A stretch of 64,000 nucleotides of DNA. It comes from Nymphaea colorata (lineage: Eukaryota; Streptophyta; Magnoliopsida; Nymphaeales; Nymphaeaceae). The position numbers and the translations under genes are program-made. The notes beneath the pieces are model-generated. The model worked only from the letters and a program-made list of their open reading frames with translations, did no database searches and was not told the DNA's origin. Positions 9,923-21,430 of the stretch are shown one piece after another (within the stretch, counting starts at the first letter, position 1; every line of letters starts with the position of its first letter). Location: assembly GCF_008831285.2 (NCBI RefSeq), contig NC_045142.1, positions 26,487,876 through 26,551,875 on the forward strand, read 5' to 3'.

Positions 9923-12900
9923 ATGATCCTTTCAGGATTGCTTGGTCCTTGCCATAGACTACAGATAATGCTGAAGAGGAATTTGTCGCCCGCAACAATG
10001 GGCTTTTGGTCAGAGAACTTCAACCAATTGAACAGTTTAAGCTTTAGTTTTCACCGATTTGGTACATCCAGGGCTACTGGAGAATTGCCAATTGTGGGTC
10101 ATCAGAGGCTGCCGTACGTTTCAGCAAAAGCTGAAAGGAATAGTCCAGAGGTGCAGAGAGACAAATGTTTCGACATTAAACTTGATCTTGTTAGTGGGAG
10201 AGCTCAGATTATTGAAAAGCCCTCTACCAAGACCGTACAACTACCTGGAGTAAAAGATTTTCTTAGTTCTGATGTGAAGAAAGACACTGCTGGTAGCAGA
10301 TATCTGGAGCGACTTGCAACAATTTTTGTCTTTGATATTGAAACTACTGGATTCGGCAGAGACTCACACAGGATCATTGAGTTTGCACTTAGAGATCTTC
10401 TTGGAGGCCCCAACAGTACATTTCAGACCCTTGTCAATCCTGAGAGATATGTTCCAAATACAAATATTCATGGTATCAGCAACTATATGGTTAGAAGACC
10501 TGGTGTTCCAAGGTATTGTTACTGTGTAATCTATCATTATTTTTTTATTTGTGCTTCTTCGTAATTTATTAGCTTCATTTGTTTTAAATTTTTAATTAAT
10601 TTGGCGGTCATACTGTTATCAATTACGAGAAGCTACAAAGGATTATCATCTTGATGCATGTAGAACATGCACTTTTCACTCTTCATGGTGCCTAAATGAT
10701 TGTTGAAAAGAAAATGAATATTTCCATAAGGGACACTTTCCTCTCTGCAGTTAAAGCTTTGAAATTATAGCATTCCTTGGTCCATGTACATAATGTGCAT
10801 GTTGCTGAAGAGTAAATTTTAACTAAAACACGTATGACATTCTGTCTGAAGTATTATTACATAGGAATGGCATTTTTCTGGTGATGCCTGCTTAGTTTAC
10901 TAAATTAAGGCAAAAAATGGCAATCAAAACCACTGTGTTGTATTTACGTGTAGATAGTAATCTGAATCAGTCAATCAAACCTTGGCTTCTCTAATTCCTT
11001 GCTGGTTCTGATGATAGCTGAGTGAACAAGAAAATTAGGAGGAATATTCACTTGACAAATATAAAAGCAATGGCATGCTATAAGGCTGACAATTATTTAT
11101 AGAAGTCCCTAACATATATCTGGTGCTTATTCATCCAAGTTTGTGCACTTCAGCATTTTAAAACATGAAGTTTCTCTTTAGAAGTGATATAGTACTGTTG
11201 AAGATGTAAAAGGTAAATTAGGTGCACCAAAAGGAAAAACAAAATGTGTTTGTGTGTGTGTGTGTGTGTGTCCTAAACTTGGCTTGCAAATATTGGCCAA
11301 AGAGAAGGTTTGCTACATCACTTTCAGAGTGTATGTATGTAAGGTGAAATTTTCAGGGTGCTCAACTATATATCTATATAAATAAATAAATAAATTCATT
11401 ATTATAAGAATTTGTTTTTACCAATTTTCCTATGTATATATATATATATCATCAGATTCAGGACCTTATAGGCTCCACAAGTGGGCACATCAGCACACCC
11501 ACGCATGGATTTGTTGACATGGTTGCATGGATGTAGATCCAAGGTTCTAACACTTGATTGTAGAATAGGCTTCGAATGAGAAGCTTCAATTTGTGTGCTA
11601 TTATCTGGAAGGGACGTACTAGTAGATCCATCAGTCAATAGATTTTCATAAGGAATACACCTTTTTTAAATAGCCATTTGGTGTGAAAGAATATTCTGCA
11701 ACATTATCTAAATATTTTGTTATTGTGAATTTTTCTGTTTCTTAGAAACTTACAGATTAATAGATGAAGAGATGGGTCAAATTGATTATATAATCTGAAT
11801 TAAAGTTTACACATAATATTTTACCTGCAGAACATTGTCAAAGCTTCTATTCTCACTCTCTTGATTTTAGTTTTTCTGTTTCACAAGTTTGTTGCTTACT
11901 TCAGGGTTCTGTGTTGCAGGTGGAAAGATCTAATTCCTATTTTAATCCAATATGTAAATTCACGACAGAAGCCGGGTAGGCCAGTCCTATGGATTGCGCA
12001 CAATGGTCGCCGTTTTGATGTCCCCTTTATGCTTAAAGAATTTGATCGCTGTTCAATAGAAATTCCTTCAGATTGGCTTTTCCTGGACACCCTTTACCTT
12101 GCTCGTGAATTGGTGAAACCTGATGGTCAGACATTGTCTTTTTCCATGCTCAGGCTGATTTTGATTTTTTTCATTCGTTTTTGTACTATAATCAATCTTC
12201 ACGATACTCTCCATTTCCATTTACCATCTTCATATATATTTAAGTTTCTTAACATCTTTGTCTGCTATATATTCTTCCATATATCATGTTTCTTGTCTGC
12301 TTGAGCAGGTATCTGCACAATTGTATGTATAACATACATCAACCTTGATTGCATGCTTATTGAATCCTAAAAATAAAAGAAATGCTCTCTCTCTCTCTCT
12401 CGGTGGTGCAAAGAGTCGATACCAATTGCTAATGCTGAAGACCGTACCATGGAATTGAGCAGATCAAGTTCTGTTGGCTGCACTAATGTGAAGATTCACC
12501 TAAGGACTGCCTCACGTTAGCCTGTTTGAAAAGGATCAGGAATGAAACTTTAAGTGATTTTTGTTTTTGGTTGAGGGTTAAACATAAGGAACTAGGTCAT
12601 GAAAAAAGTATATCTTTTTAGCAGTTTTGACTTCAAGATGCTTTAATCCATATTAAATGAAAATTGTCAAAGAAGAACAAGAGTAATAATAAATGAAAGG
12701 AAAAATTGCAGTAGTATCATTCATAATCGGTTAAGAGCAAAAGAGAGAAAGATTGAAAGAAAAACAAGTGCCAGCTAGGGAGCAAAGCTTTGTTGATTCA
12801 GGACAAAGAACTAACTCCATGAAGTTGTTGACATTGTGGAATGCTTATTCTTGCTTGCACTTAGAACACACTTGGATAGGAAATCTCCATGTGGAAATGA

Positions 12901-14411
12901 GTATCAAAGAGATATTGTATCCTTAAACTGTTAGAAATTATGCAAATACGTGTGTTTTTTATGATTATATATGCTAATTATGTATATTTACATACTTAAT
13001 GCATGTATATCATATATGTATATTATTGTGTGCATATCTTAATAACATATTTCATATATAGGATATTTATTTTATTTGTGTTTATTTTTCTGCATTACTT
13101 CAATGTTTTATTTTGATCAAGATTGATATTTGACCAAGGTTTTCTAGCTATTGGCTAGTATCGAAGGACCAGCTGTCAGCTAGAATAGCACCTTGTTGGC
13201 TGTATATAATGAGGAGACTCCTTTTTTTCTCCAGGGCTCTCCCATTTTTAGTGAATACTACTGCATCTTGTATCATTTATAGCAAATTGTTTGAGTGATC
13301 TTGTGATTGGCCTTGAGTTCCTCAATTCAGTTCATTTTTGGGCTGTAATTGGGCCTATTGGAAATTTTGTGTGAATTACTTGGTGGTACATGGAACATTG
13401 TTAGGTGCAGGCCTAACACAGCCTTGCTTATGTCTTTACGTTTTTCAGTTCTGTTTCTGTTTCAGCACTCACAGATAGTTTACGGGTCGGGTCATCAGTT
13501 AGGTCATGTAATAAACCCACCCACTCGCACAAGATACATATATATACACCTTAAGGGAATCAAAACCATAATAAATGAGATTACTACCGAAGCTGGGCTT
13601 TGTGTTACTTTGTGTGGTTAAGACAGAGACCTAGAACAAGGAGGGAGAGCGATAGCTACTTGGTAGCTATCAAACATGACCTCACATTTTTCTTCTATAC
13701 AAAGAATTCAGCAGTTAACATGAGATTGAAGGATGGAAACAAGCCTGTATCTATATTAGGTCATGCTATAGAGTTTATACAGATAGCGCTCCAGTTGGGT
13801 GCATTTCCTTGTTATGATGTTAGAGATTCTGATAGTCTCTTTCTACGGCAACATATCAAGTCTCAACTGGAGGAGTTAAACATTTGTTCCCAGATCTGCA
13901 TAAAGTTCATGAGATTCCTTCTTTCATGCACAAGTACTTTGTTTTTGATGATTAAGACCATTTCCATAAACTACCAAGGCTTTAGTTTTGAGAATTGGCC
14001 ATTGACTTTGACTTGGAGGCATTATCGAGTTCAGACTAATTATCCCTTTTTGAAAGCGTGGTAGATAAAATGATTTAATTTTACCTTGTTATTATGGCCT
14101 TTCCCTTTTTGCCATAAGATTCAAGCTGAGCGCTAGACTGCTAGTTAAAGTTCTTTTATATTCGAGCTATACCTGTTCTAGATTAAGAAGCTAATGGTTT
14201 TCATGTTGTTTTCGTAGGATCAAAGCTAAAATCCATGTCATTGGAGGCCCTTCGTATGCACTATGATGTTCCACAATTGGGGAACGCTCACAGGGCAATG
14301 TCTGATGTAGATACACTGTCCTCGGTGCTTCAGAGGTTGACACATGATCTGAAACTGCCAGTCTCGGGTCTTCTTGATAGGTCTTTTAAAGCTTCAGATT
14401 TAACTTACTAA
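9923..14411 (+). CDS. DPD1: DEDDh 3'-5' exonuclease, DPD1 type (organelle nuclease)
   Basis: The coding exons are 9923–10512, 11920–12125 and 14218–14411, giving 329 residues with phases that close exactly. The exonuclease fold starts near residue 132. The catalytic residues are all present: D138 and E140 in FDIETTGF, D230 in AHNGRRFD, and H290 and D295 in HRAMSD, the DEDDh signature of the DnaQ/TREX class. The N-terminal 60 residues are rich in Arg and Ser and poor in acidic residues, as expected for an organelle transit peptide. From the family, Arabidopsis DPD1 is a Mg-dependent nuclease that degrades plastid and mitochondrial DNA in pollen and in ageing leaves. The same role is inferred here. 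The ATG at 9923 is the first in-frame one after the leader intron. Intron 2 is about 2.1 kb and contains unassigned repeat-like sequence. A diverged DPD1 paralogue cannot be excluded. Confidence 0.88.
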
Positions 14412-14631
14412 TCCATGTAACTTATGACATCTCTATGGTGGTGTATGTGCCTTCTCATTGATTTGTAACAGCAGTTTCATTCTTTTAGGAGGAAAATTGA
14501 CCTCTCTAATGATAAAGAGTTCATTTGTTATACCCAGCACCTCCATCACTGTGTCCAACTTGTGTTCAAGAAGGCCAACCACTTACCATTCAGATGATGT
14601 ATCGCTGGCATGTCCAGAATATTGTAGTTTG

Positions 14632-14637
14632 AATAAA
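14632..14637 (+). promoter_or_regulatory. Candidate poly(A) signal of the DPD1-type gene
   Basis: AATAAA lies about 220 bases after the stop codon, at a typical 3' UTR distance. Confidence 0.45.
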
Positions 14638-14639
14638 TA

Positions 14640-17600
14640 TGACACCTTGGCACACTGAAAATCTTGTGTGGTGCACACACACACGCACAGAGGGGAGGGG
14701 GAGGGGAGAGAGAGAGAGAGAGAGAGAACATTTTATAAATTCCCTTGGTGTTCCAGAGAAATTTAGTTCTTTTTTCTTTTTGGGGCAAGCACATTGGTTT
14801 TTGTTGACGACAGTCTCCGTCCTTAAACAGAGCTTTTTTTCTTCTGCCTTTGCTTTTTCGTTGCACTTATTCCCATGATTGAGAATTACAGGTTCAAGAA
14901 GTCATGAAGAACAATAGTCGGTAACTTCTTTTTGTTTGTGTGACCAGCGATTTTGTTTGCTTGTAACAAAAAATTGCAAGAATCTGAGAAAGTTGAACAC
15001 GGGGGAAAGCAAACTTACTGTTTTTCAATAAGTCTAAGGTCCACATGTTGCAAGAGGTGCTTCCTTTGTATAAAAGGCATGCTTCTTCCAACAGTTTCTG
15101 TGGCCACTGCATTTGTGCTTGAAACCCTTTCGGGGAGAACCGGAGTTGGTTCGTATCCTTGTGGGAACGATCCACTTTCTTAGAAAAAAATAGATTATTT
15201 TTCCATGAATCAAGCAGGAAAACCCCTTTAAGCGTTTCCTGGGATTCATTCCTTCGTTCTGTATTGAGCTACTGTTGGGCCTGTATGGGCCGTGCTGTTT
15301 AGATCACATATTTCTAATGACACAGGCAAAGACATTTACAATCATTGGTTCCAGCACCAACCTCTATGGATATTATCTTAATAACTTTGCTTTTTCTAAT
15401 CATGTTGTGTATTCTGGATTATTACAATGTCTATAGGTAATGCTAAGGCCTCTTCTGTGGCACACATAGCACTCCGTAGGAGAGAGAGAGAGAGAAAAAA
15501 GGGAGGAAAAAGAATGTTGACTGTCAGATGCAAATGATCAGGTATGGTTTGGGAATCTTCCTTTTGTCTTAATTGAACATGACTCGAATTTGATTTCCCA
15601 TGTGTTGAGCTGATCAATATGAATTAGGTACACTTATGCGGTCAGCTATGCCCAAGAGACTGTAGAAGGTATCCATGAATGATGAAGCATGTATTTTTAG
15701 GCTCTTTTGGGAAGGGCCATTTACGATTTTAATGAAGTATCAGGAAGGGGACCATTAGGCTTTTTAAAAAGGCTTTTAATGACGCCCTTCGTTCTGCCCC
15801 GAATGCAAAAGCCATCTACCAACCTACTGAGAAATCAATAAGTAGGTGGATCTATGATGGGCACCTCATTGTTGTTTACCTGCTTTTGATATCCCTAAAG
15901 CATTTACCCTCATATTGAGTCATGAATGTGATAACCAGGTCGATTTGGTTGGCTACTGTTCCTTGCTTTAAGCCATTCTACTTTTTATAGATCTCCGAGA
16001 AAACCTCTCTCTCTCTTTCTCTGTCCCTCCTTTCCCCACTAGGCATTTTACCCTTTTTTGTTGTCAATGGGCCCCAACTGTTGGTATTATGAGTAATCAA
16101 AGGAACAACCTTAGAACTGATCTGCCTTGTATGGGCCTCTGATTTGTTTGTAGGTGATCAGTGGGTCCTTATACAGAAGGTTCCTATCAAGCCTCTCTCT
16201 CCCTCTCTCTTTTGTTTGAGTAACCACATTTATTTCCAGTTGGCCCACTTATGTTATTATTTAGATGCTCAACTAAAAGGGACAGCTTAAGGACCAAGAA
16301 AAGGTAATGCTTTTGACAGCATCAGCCCCTGATTTGCTTGTTTGGTGACTTCTAAGGTAGAGTCATCCTATCAGGTAGGACGGCTGGCGAGGCCTGTTTC
16401 CATGAAGTTTCATCTCTGAGGAAAAATTGCCTGCCTCTCTCTCTCTGTCTGTCTCTCTCTTACTTTCTCCACTTCTCTCTCTCCGTGCATGTGTGTGGAA
16501 CGTGTCACTCATCTCGTCATTATCATGTTCAACATCTTGGCTTCATTCATTGCTTTAAAACTTTTTCCATCTTTGACTAAATGAACCACTGCTGATTCTT
16601 TCAGTTATTAAGACATGTTGATGTTATTCAAATGATCCCCACACTCGGCTTCTTAGTAGCTGATCCTCTATTCAGTTTCTGCATCTGTCTCTGCTTGTCT
16701 TTGTATTCTTCATTTCCTGTTTAAACCCAAATCTTCTGCCATCTTTTCGTCTGGCCTCAGAAGTTTCAATCTGTTCAGTTTGTATGGATTTTCCCTTTCT
16801 GGCATGCTGATTCTGATCCCATTTCTGCTTATGCGTGCAGTTTATCAGCATCTGACCCATTTCCAACCAAGGCGAACCAGAAATCGGCCCCAGTGACCGG
16901 CCGATTCAATAATTTTTGGATTGTTTGTACATTTATGTATTCATTGCTTTAGAAATCGACAGACTTTTTCGATATTTTTCTACAGATTCACAAGCAATTC
17001 TTCCGAGTCTGTGAATCGGCTGCTTCACCTGTAATTCACAGCCGACTTGGTTTCACCAATTTTAATATCATTGTTAAAGCCTGAATTCTCTAACCTTAGG
17101 ATGAGTATTTCATCCGACCACCCAAGAGAGCGGAAGCCCCCACCTACCTAACCCTTCGTCTTCCTCCTCTCCCCCCTTAATGTTTTTGTTAGGTTTGTTC
17201 TGACTGCATCAAGAGATCTCAAACAGTAAACAAATTAATAAATTTTTTATTTAGGCCTAAAGCCGAGGGTCCATGTCGTTAGGCTGAAAATCCTCCTACA
17301 ATTCGAACATTACTTTCTGGAAGCTTCTAGAAGCTCCTGATCGAGAATTTTTGAGTGGCAGAATGTTCATATGGAATTGTGCTTGCGATCAATGATACTG
17401 TCATAGAAATTGAAAAAACTGATTCCGATCTGCCAGGTTAATTTAGGTGAACCTGTAATGAACCGACAAATGTAATATTCATCACAATTTTCTTCTTGTT
17501 TTTCTCTTTAACTGTTCGATCAAATAAACAAATGATCTTTGATGTTATTAACAAGAGCTCATCAATGGTTCACAAGTTCAAAATAAGAATAAAGTAGAGT

Positions 17601-20600
17601 CAATGTAGAGGACAGGCATGCCTGCAATTTGGCGAGGGGACGTGGACTTCCGCGTCTTTGATGCTTTCAACCCACAAGTTGCAGCCCAAGCATTTTTTGG
17701 TAATCCCCTTTTCTTCTTCTTCTTCTTCTTCTTCTTCTTCTTCTTCTGTCAATCTGCTGGACTTATTTTATTTGATGGTCCATTTAAATTCATTCTTGAA
17801 TTCTAAGCAATTGTCACATTCATTTCTGCCTTCTTGTTATCAATAAATTTATCCTAATATTTTAATACACAGACTTATTTTCTTGATAATTTAACCATTA
17901 GTAGCTTGCCATTCACGTGTGTAGAAAAAAAAAAAGGTATTTATTTCATTTATTTATTTCTTACTAAAAGAACATTTCTTTTCATTGATTAAAAAAAAAA
18001 GTATAGCTTCCTTCTATAACTAATGTGAATTGCTCAAGTAAAACCCAACCATGGATTTGTCAATAGCAACAAGGCAAACATGAACTTGCCAACTGCCTTT
18101 TAAGGCAATGACATGAAAAAAAAAATTAAAAAAAAAAAACTTTATTTTATTGCTGTATGGATATAACTTTAGGTAAACAATCATTGTTGGACTATTAAAA
18201 TGAGGGAATGATTATTAAATTAGCAACTTTTCACTAAACACTTTTCTATCATCTGTTTCTTCACAAGCATGTCCCTTTCTTTTGAAGTTTGTGAGTGATT
18301 GGATTGGATCCATGTCAGGGAATCTATTGATTGCCAATGTCATTTCACTGCTTTGATTGACTTGGAAAATCTTGAATCCTTTCTATTTTGGCCAACTATT
18401 AGTCTGCCATTCATGGTTACCCTAACTACCAGCCCCTTGTTCTCCACATTTTTTTTAATTCTTAGTAAAAACCATAATACTTTAATTTATCATCTCCTAA
18501 GCACATTTGAATATCACATTTATATGTTTTTTTTTTTCACTTTATCTGTTTGTATGTGCATGTTGGTGCACTCACAATTGCTTATTGAGTATAAAATATG
18601 CTTTGATCTTAATAGATCCAAACCTTTAATCATATTTTCATGTATGATTTTCTTCAAATTTTATATGAGATCTCAAACTGGCTTTTGGTGTTTTAAATTC
18701 GAATCTAATCCAAAGTCAAATTTACCAGAATTGGAACCACATTATGATATATTAATAACTGATTTTAAAATGTATGGGCATTATACACGAGGAAATTTAA
18801 CTTGACATATTGATGCACATATTTATTTGAAATCAAAGTTGAATTCAAATTAAATTGGATAAATTTGAATCTAATCTAATTAATTAATCAGATGTCAAAT
18901 CATTTTTCATATATGTATTTTTCCAAGCAATTTGATCGAATATCCAATTCAAACTCAATCCATTGACATATGTCAACTTATTATTTTTGTGCTTCCAAAG
19001 TCCAAACCCAGTTTCTGACATGGTTTTAGATATGAGATAGGTTGGGAAAACCATTTCCTCGCCAAGTATTCTTCTGTCGTGCAGGTAGGAAAACCATGTC
19101 CGTTTCACATGGGAAAATTAATTCCCAAGAAAGCTCCAAAAAAGCGACGTGCTCGTCAAGTTTTGCCCGGTGATTGGTCGGTTGGTTGGGAAAACTTCGT
19201 CTCGCCTTCTTGCTCAAGATCATTCCTGGCCTTGACCAATGGCCGAAGGGCGTATCCGTAATTTGACATAGGAAACAAAAACGAATTTTATTTTCTCGAT
19301 ATTTATTGTTTGACGCGTAAGAAAATAAAGAAAAAAGGGAAAATAAAGAAAATTGTCAGTGAGTAAGTTGGGGTTGACAAGTGACAGCCATCAGAAAAGG
19401 GCAAAAAGGTTAACCACGGTTAAAGGCCTTCGCCTGCTTTCTCGGGTTCGGCTGACCACCTCTGGTTAGCTGACTCACCACAACCCCCGTGCTGCCTCTT
19501 CTACCCCCCGCCTTGTTCCCGACAATCAGTAACCCCCACTTTTACGACAAAATATCAGCAGTGCCATGCGCCTGCACTAGTCGCTGCTTCCTTTTATAGA
19601 GAAATTTGAGATAACCCGACTGTAGTTTGGAAATTGCAGATAGCCGGCTAAAAGCGATTGCTTATGCTTTTCATGACGTAGTGCATTACTTTTTAACTTT
19701 CAAGTTAGGAATGACATGCTTTCACGGGTTCTCTCCTTTTATTTCCTTCGACGATGGCTTTAAGTTTTTTATATCATGTAATTACATTTTTCCTTTTATG
19801 CAAGGAATAGACGCAGTAATGATCGTTGTCAATTCATAATAAATTCAGTTGAATTTTTGAACCAGCAATTTCACTTCTTTAATAAGAAAAGTCAACGGAT
19901 TTGATTTGAATCGGATGTGTCGCTTACTATATCTAATCTGATTAGATGTTCACATATTCGGATTTAAATGTGGATGAAAAAGTTTAATGGCATATATAAA
20001 TCTGATTTTAAATTTTCAATTTGACATTCATTTTCCCGTCCAAATCCAACCTTTACACACACAACCAAATCTAAACCGTATTGTTTCATGTTAAAAACAG
20101 ACTTCCAAGATATGTGGATGTTAGATGTATGATTTTTATGTGAGACTAAATTTAACTTTGAACATCACCTTGAATCACATCTGGTATTTATTTGAAACCA
20201 AATCTGAGTTTGAATCCAATTGGATGTTTGGTTCGAATGTGATATATTGGCATCTCTACTTGGTTGGCTCTATTCAGAGTTTAAAGCTTTAGGTTTGTGA
20301 ATTTCTCAATAATTGAAAATGAATGCTAACTAACGAATACGAGTTTGGAAGTATAATATGTGTATTTTCTGGCTAAATAAAGGCCTTGATTTTGGATGAT
20401 ACTGTGAGAACTAGATCACGATGATAGATTACTTACCAATAAAGCTATCCACTTCTCTCAATAGATTTAAGCTAAAACATTCTACTTGAAAAAGAGGACA
20501 AAAACATTAATAGTTTGCCGATCTTCAACTTCAAAGCAGATCAACATGCTCCATAAGTGATTCTCTTAATGTAATATCACTATTCGATCTGACATAATAT

Positions 20601-21100
20601 CCATAGACGTATGCATGGCAGTGGTGTTTCACATTAACAAAATCAACCACAGAACAACAACAAAAGGGGAAACAAAACATTTAAAAAGCCTACCTTTTAG
20701 CTTTGATATGAAATATAAGCGAGTCATACTTTTGGAATTTTTTTTAACCAACTTTGCTTTCATTTGCAACGTTGTGATTTCAAGAAGTGGCTCAAGTGAG
20801 AACATTTCAAAAGACACGGCAGCTCTTATTCTGGTAGTTAACAACAAAAGTGAGACTGGAGAAGGTCACTTTTGAAAATATGGCCAAAATATAGCACCTT
20901 AAATGAAAACTCGTCAAAAGGGCACTAATTTTAAAATTGAAACAAAACTGGAGGGCACTTTCGGACTTTGCAAATGACCGAGTGGCCCGGTCGAGAGGGG
21001 CGGGCGGGGCATCAGTGAAAATTGAGGAAAAGAAATGGTCATTTGTTGGGGAAGCCTCCCGAATTATTAAATTGAGAAATTCCTCCATGAACAGGTGAGT
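14640..21100. other. Spacer between the DPD1-type and Di19-type genes
   Basis: No gene could be supported. The spacer has (GA)n at 14710–14727 and 15481–15496 and CT-rich blocks recurring at about 16005, 16195 and 16435 within a degenerate tandem array. A (TTC)n tract lies at 17713–17745. Long stretches at 18590–18960 and 19860–20260 are dominated by variants of AAATTTGAAT/ATTCAAAT, probably decayed repeat DNA. A GC-richer patch at 19400–19620 has no recognisable coding content. 20950–21100 probably belongs to the Di19 promoter. Confidence 0.6.
17713..17745. repeat. (TTC)n trinucleotide microsatellite
   Basis: About eleven uninterrupted TTC units in intergenic DNA. Confidence 0.95.
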
Positions 21101-21430
21101 GTGTGGCGTTCGTATTGGTTGGGGAAAGAAGAGAACGAGAGAGAGGCCCCCTTTCCCCCACCTCGTCCGATCTTTCCGAACTCGAATTTGAGGCTTCGCA
21201 GGCGCAGATCTCTCTCTTTCTCGTTCTCTCCCTCTCTTTCCATGTTGTGAATTCTGAGAGGTTAGTTGATCGGGCGGAGGGGAGGTTTTCGCCTGTGGTT
21301 TATCGCTGTCTCCTGGTTCCCTTGGGTGGTGTTCTTGAGTTGCGGTTGGAGGAGTTTAGGGTCTCGTCTTTTGTGGGCAGGTGGGGGCTTCTGGTGTTTG
21401 ATTGAAGACGTGGAGGGAAGGATCTGAATC

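Noticed and set aside
12929..13620. Possible solo Copia LTR (TGTTAG start) in DPD1-type intron 2
   Set aside because: No matching CA end with a 5-bp target duplication could be found, and no second LTR is present.
13600..14064. 154-residue open frame in DPD1-type intron 2 as a gene
   Set aside because: No recognisable domain, no homologous block known to me, and it lies within an intron whose flanking exons join in phase.
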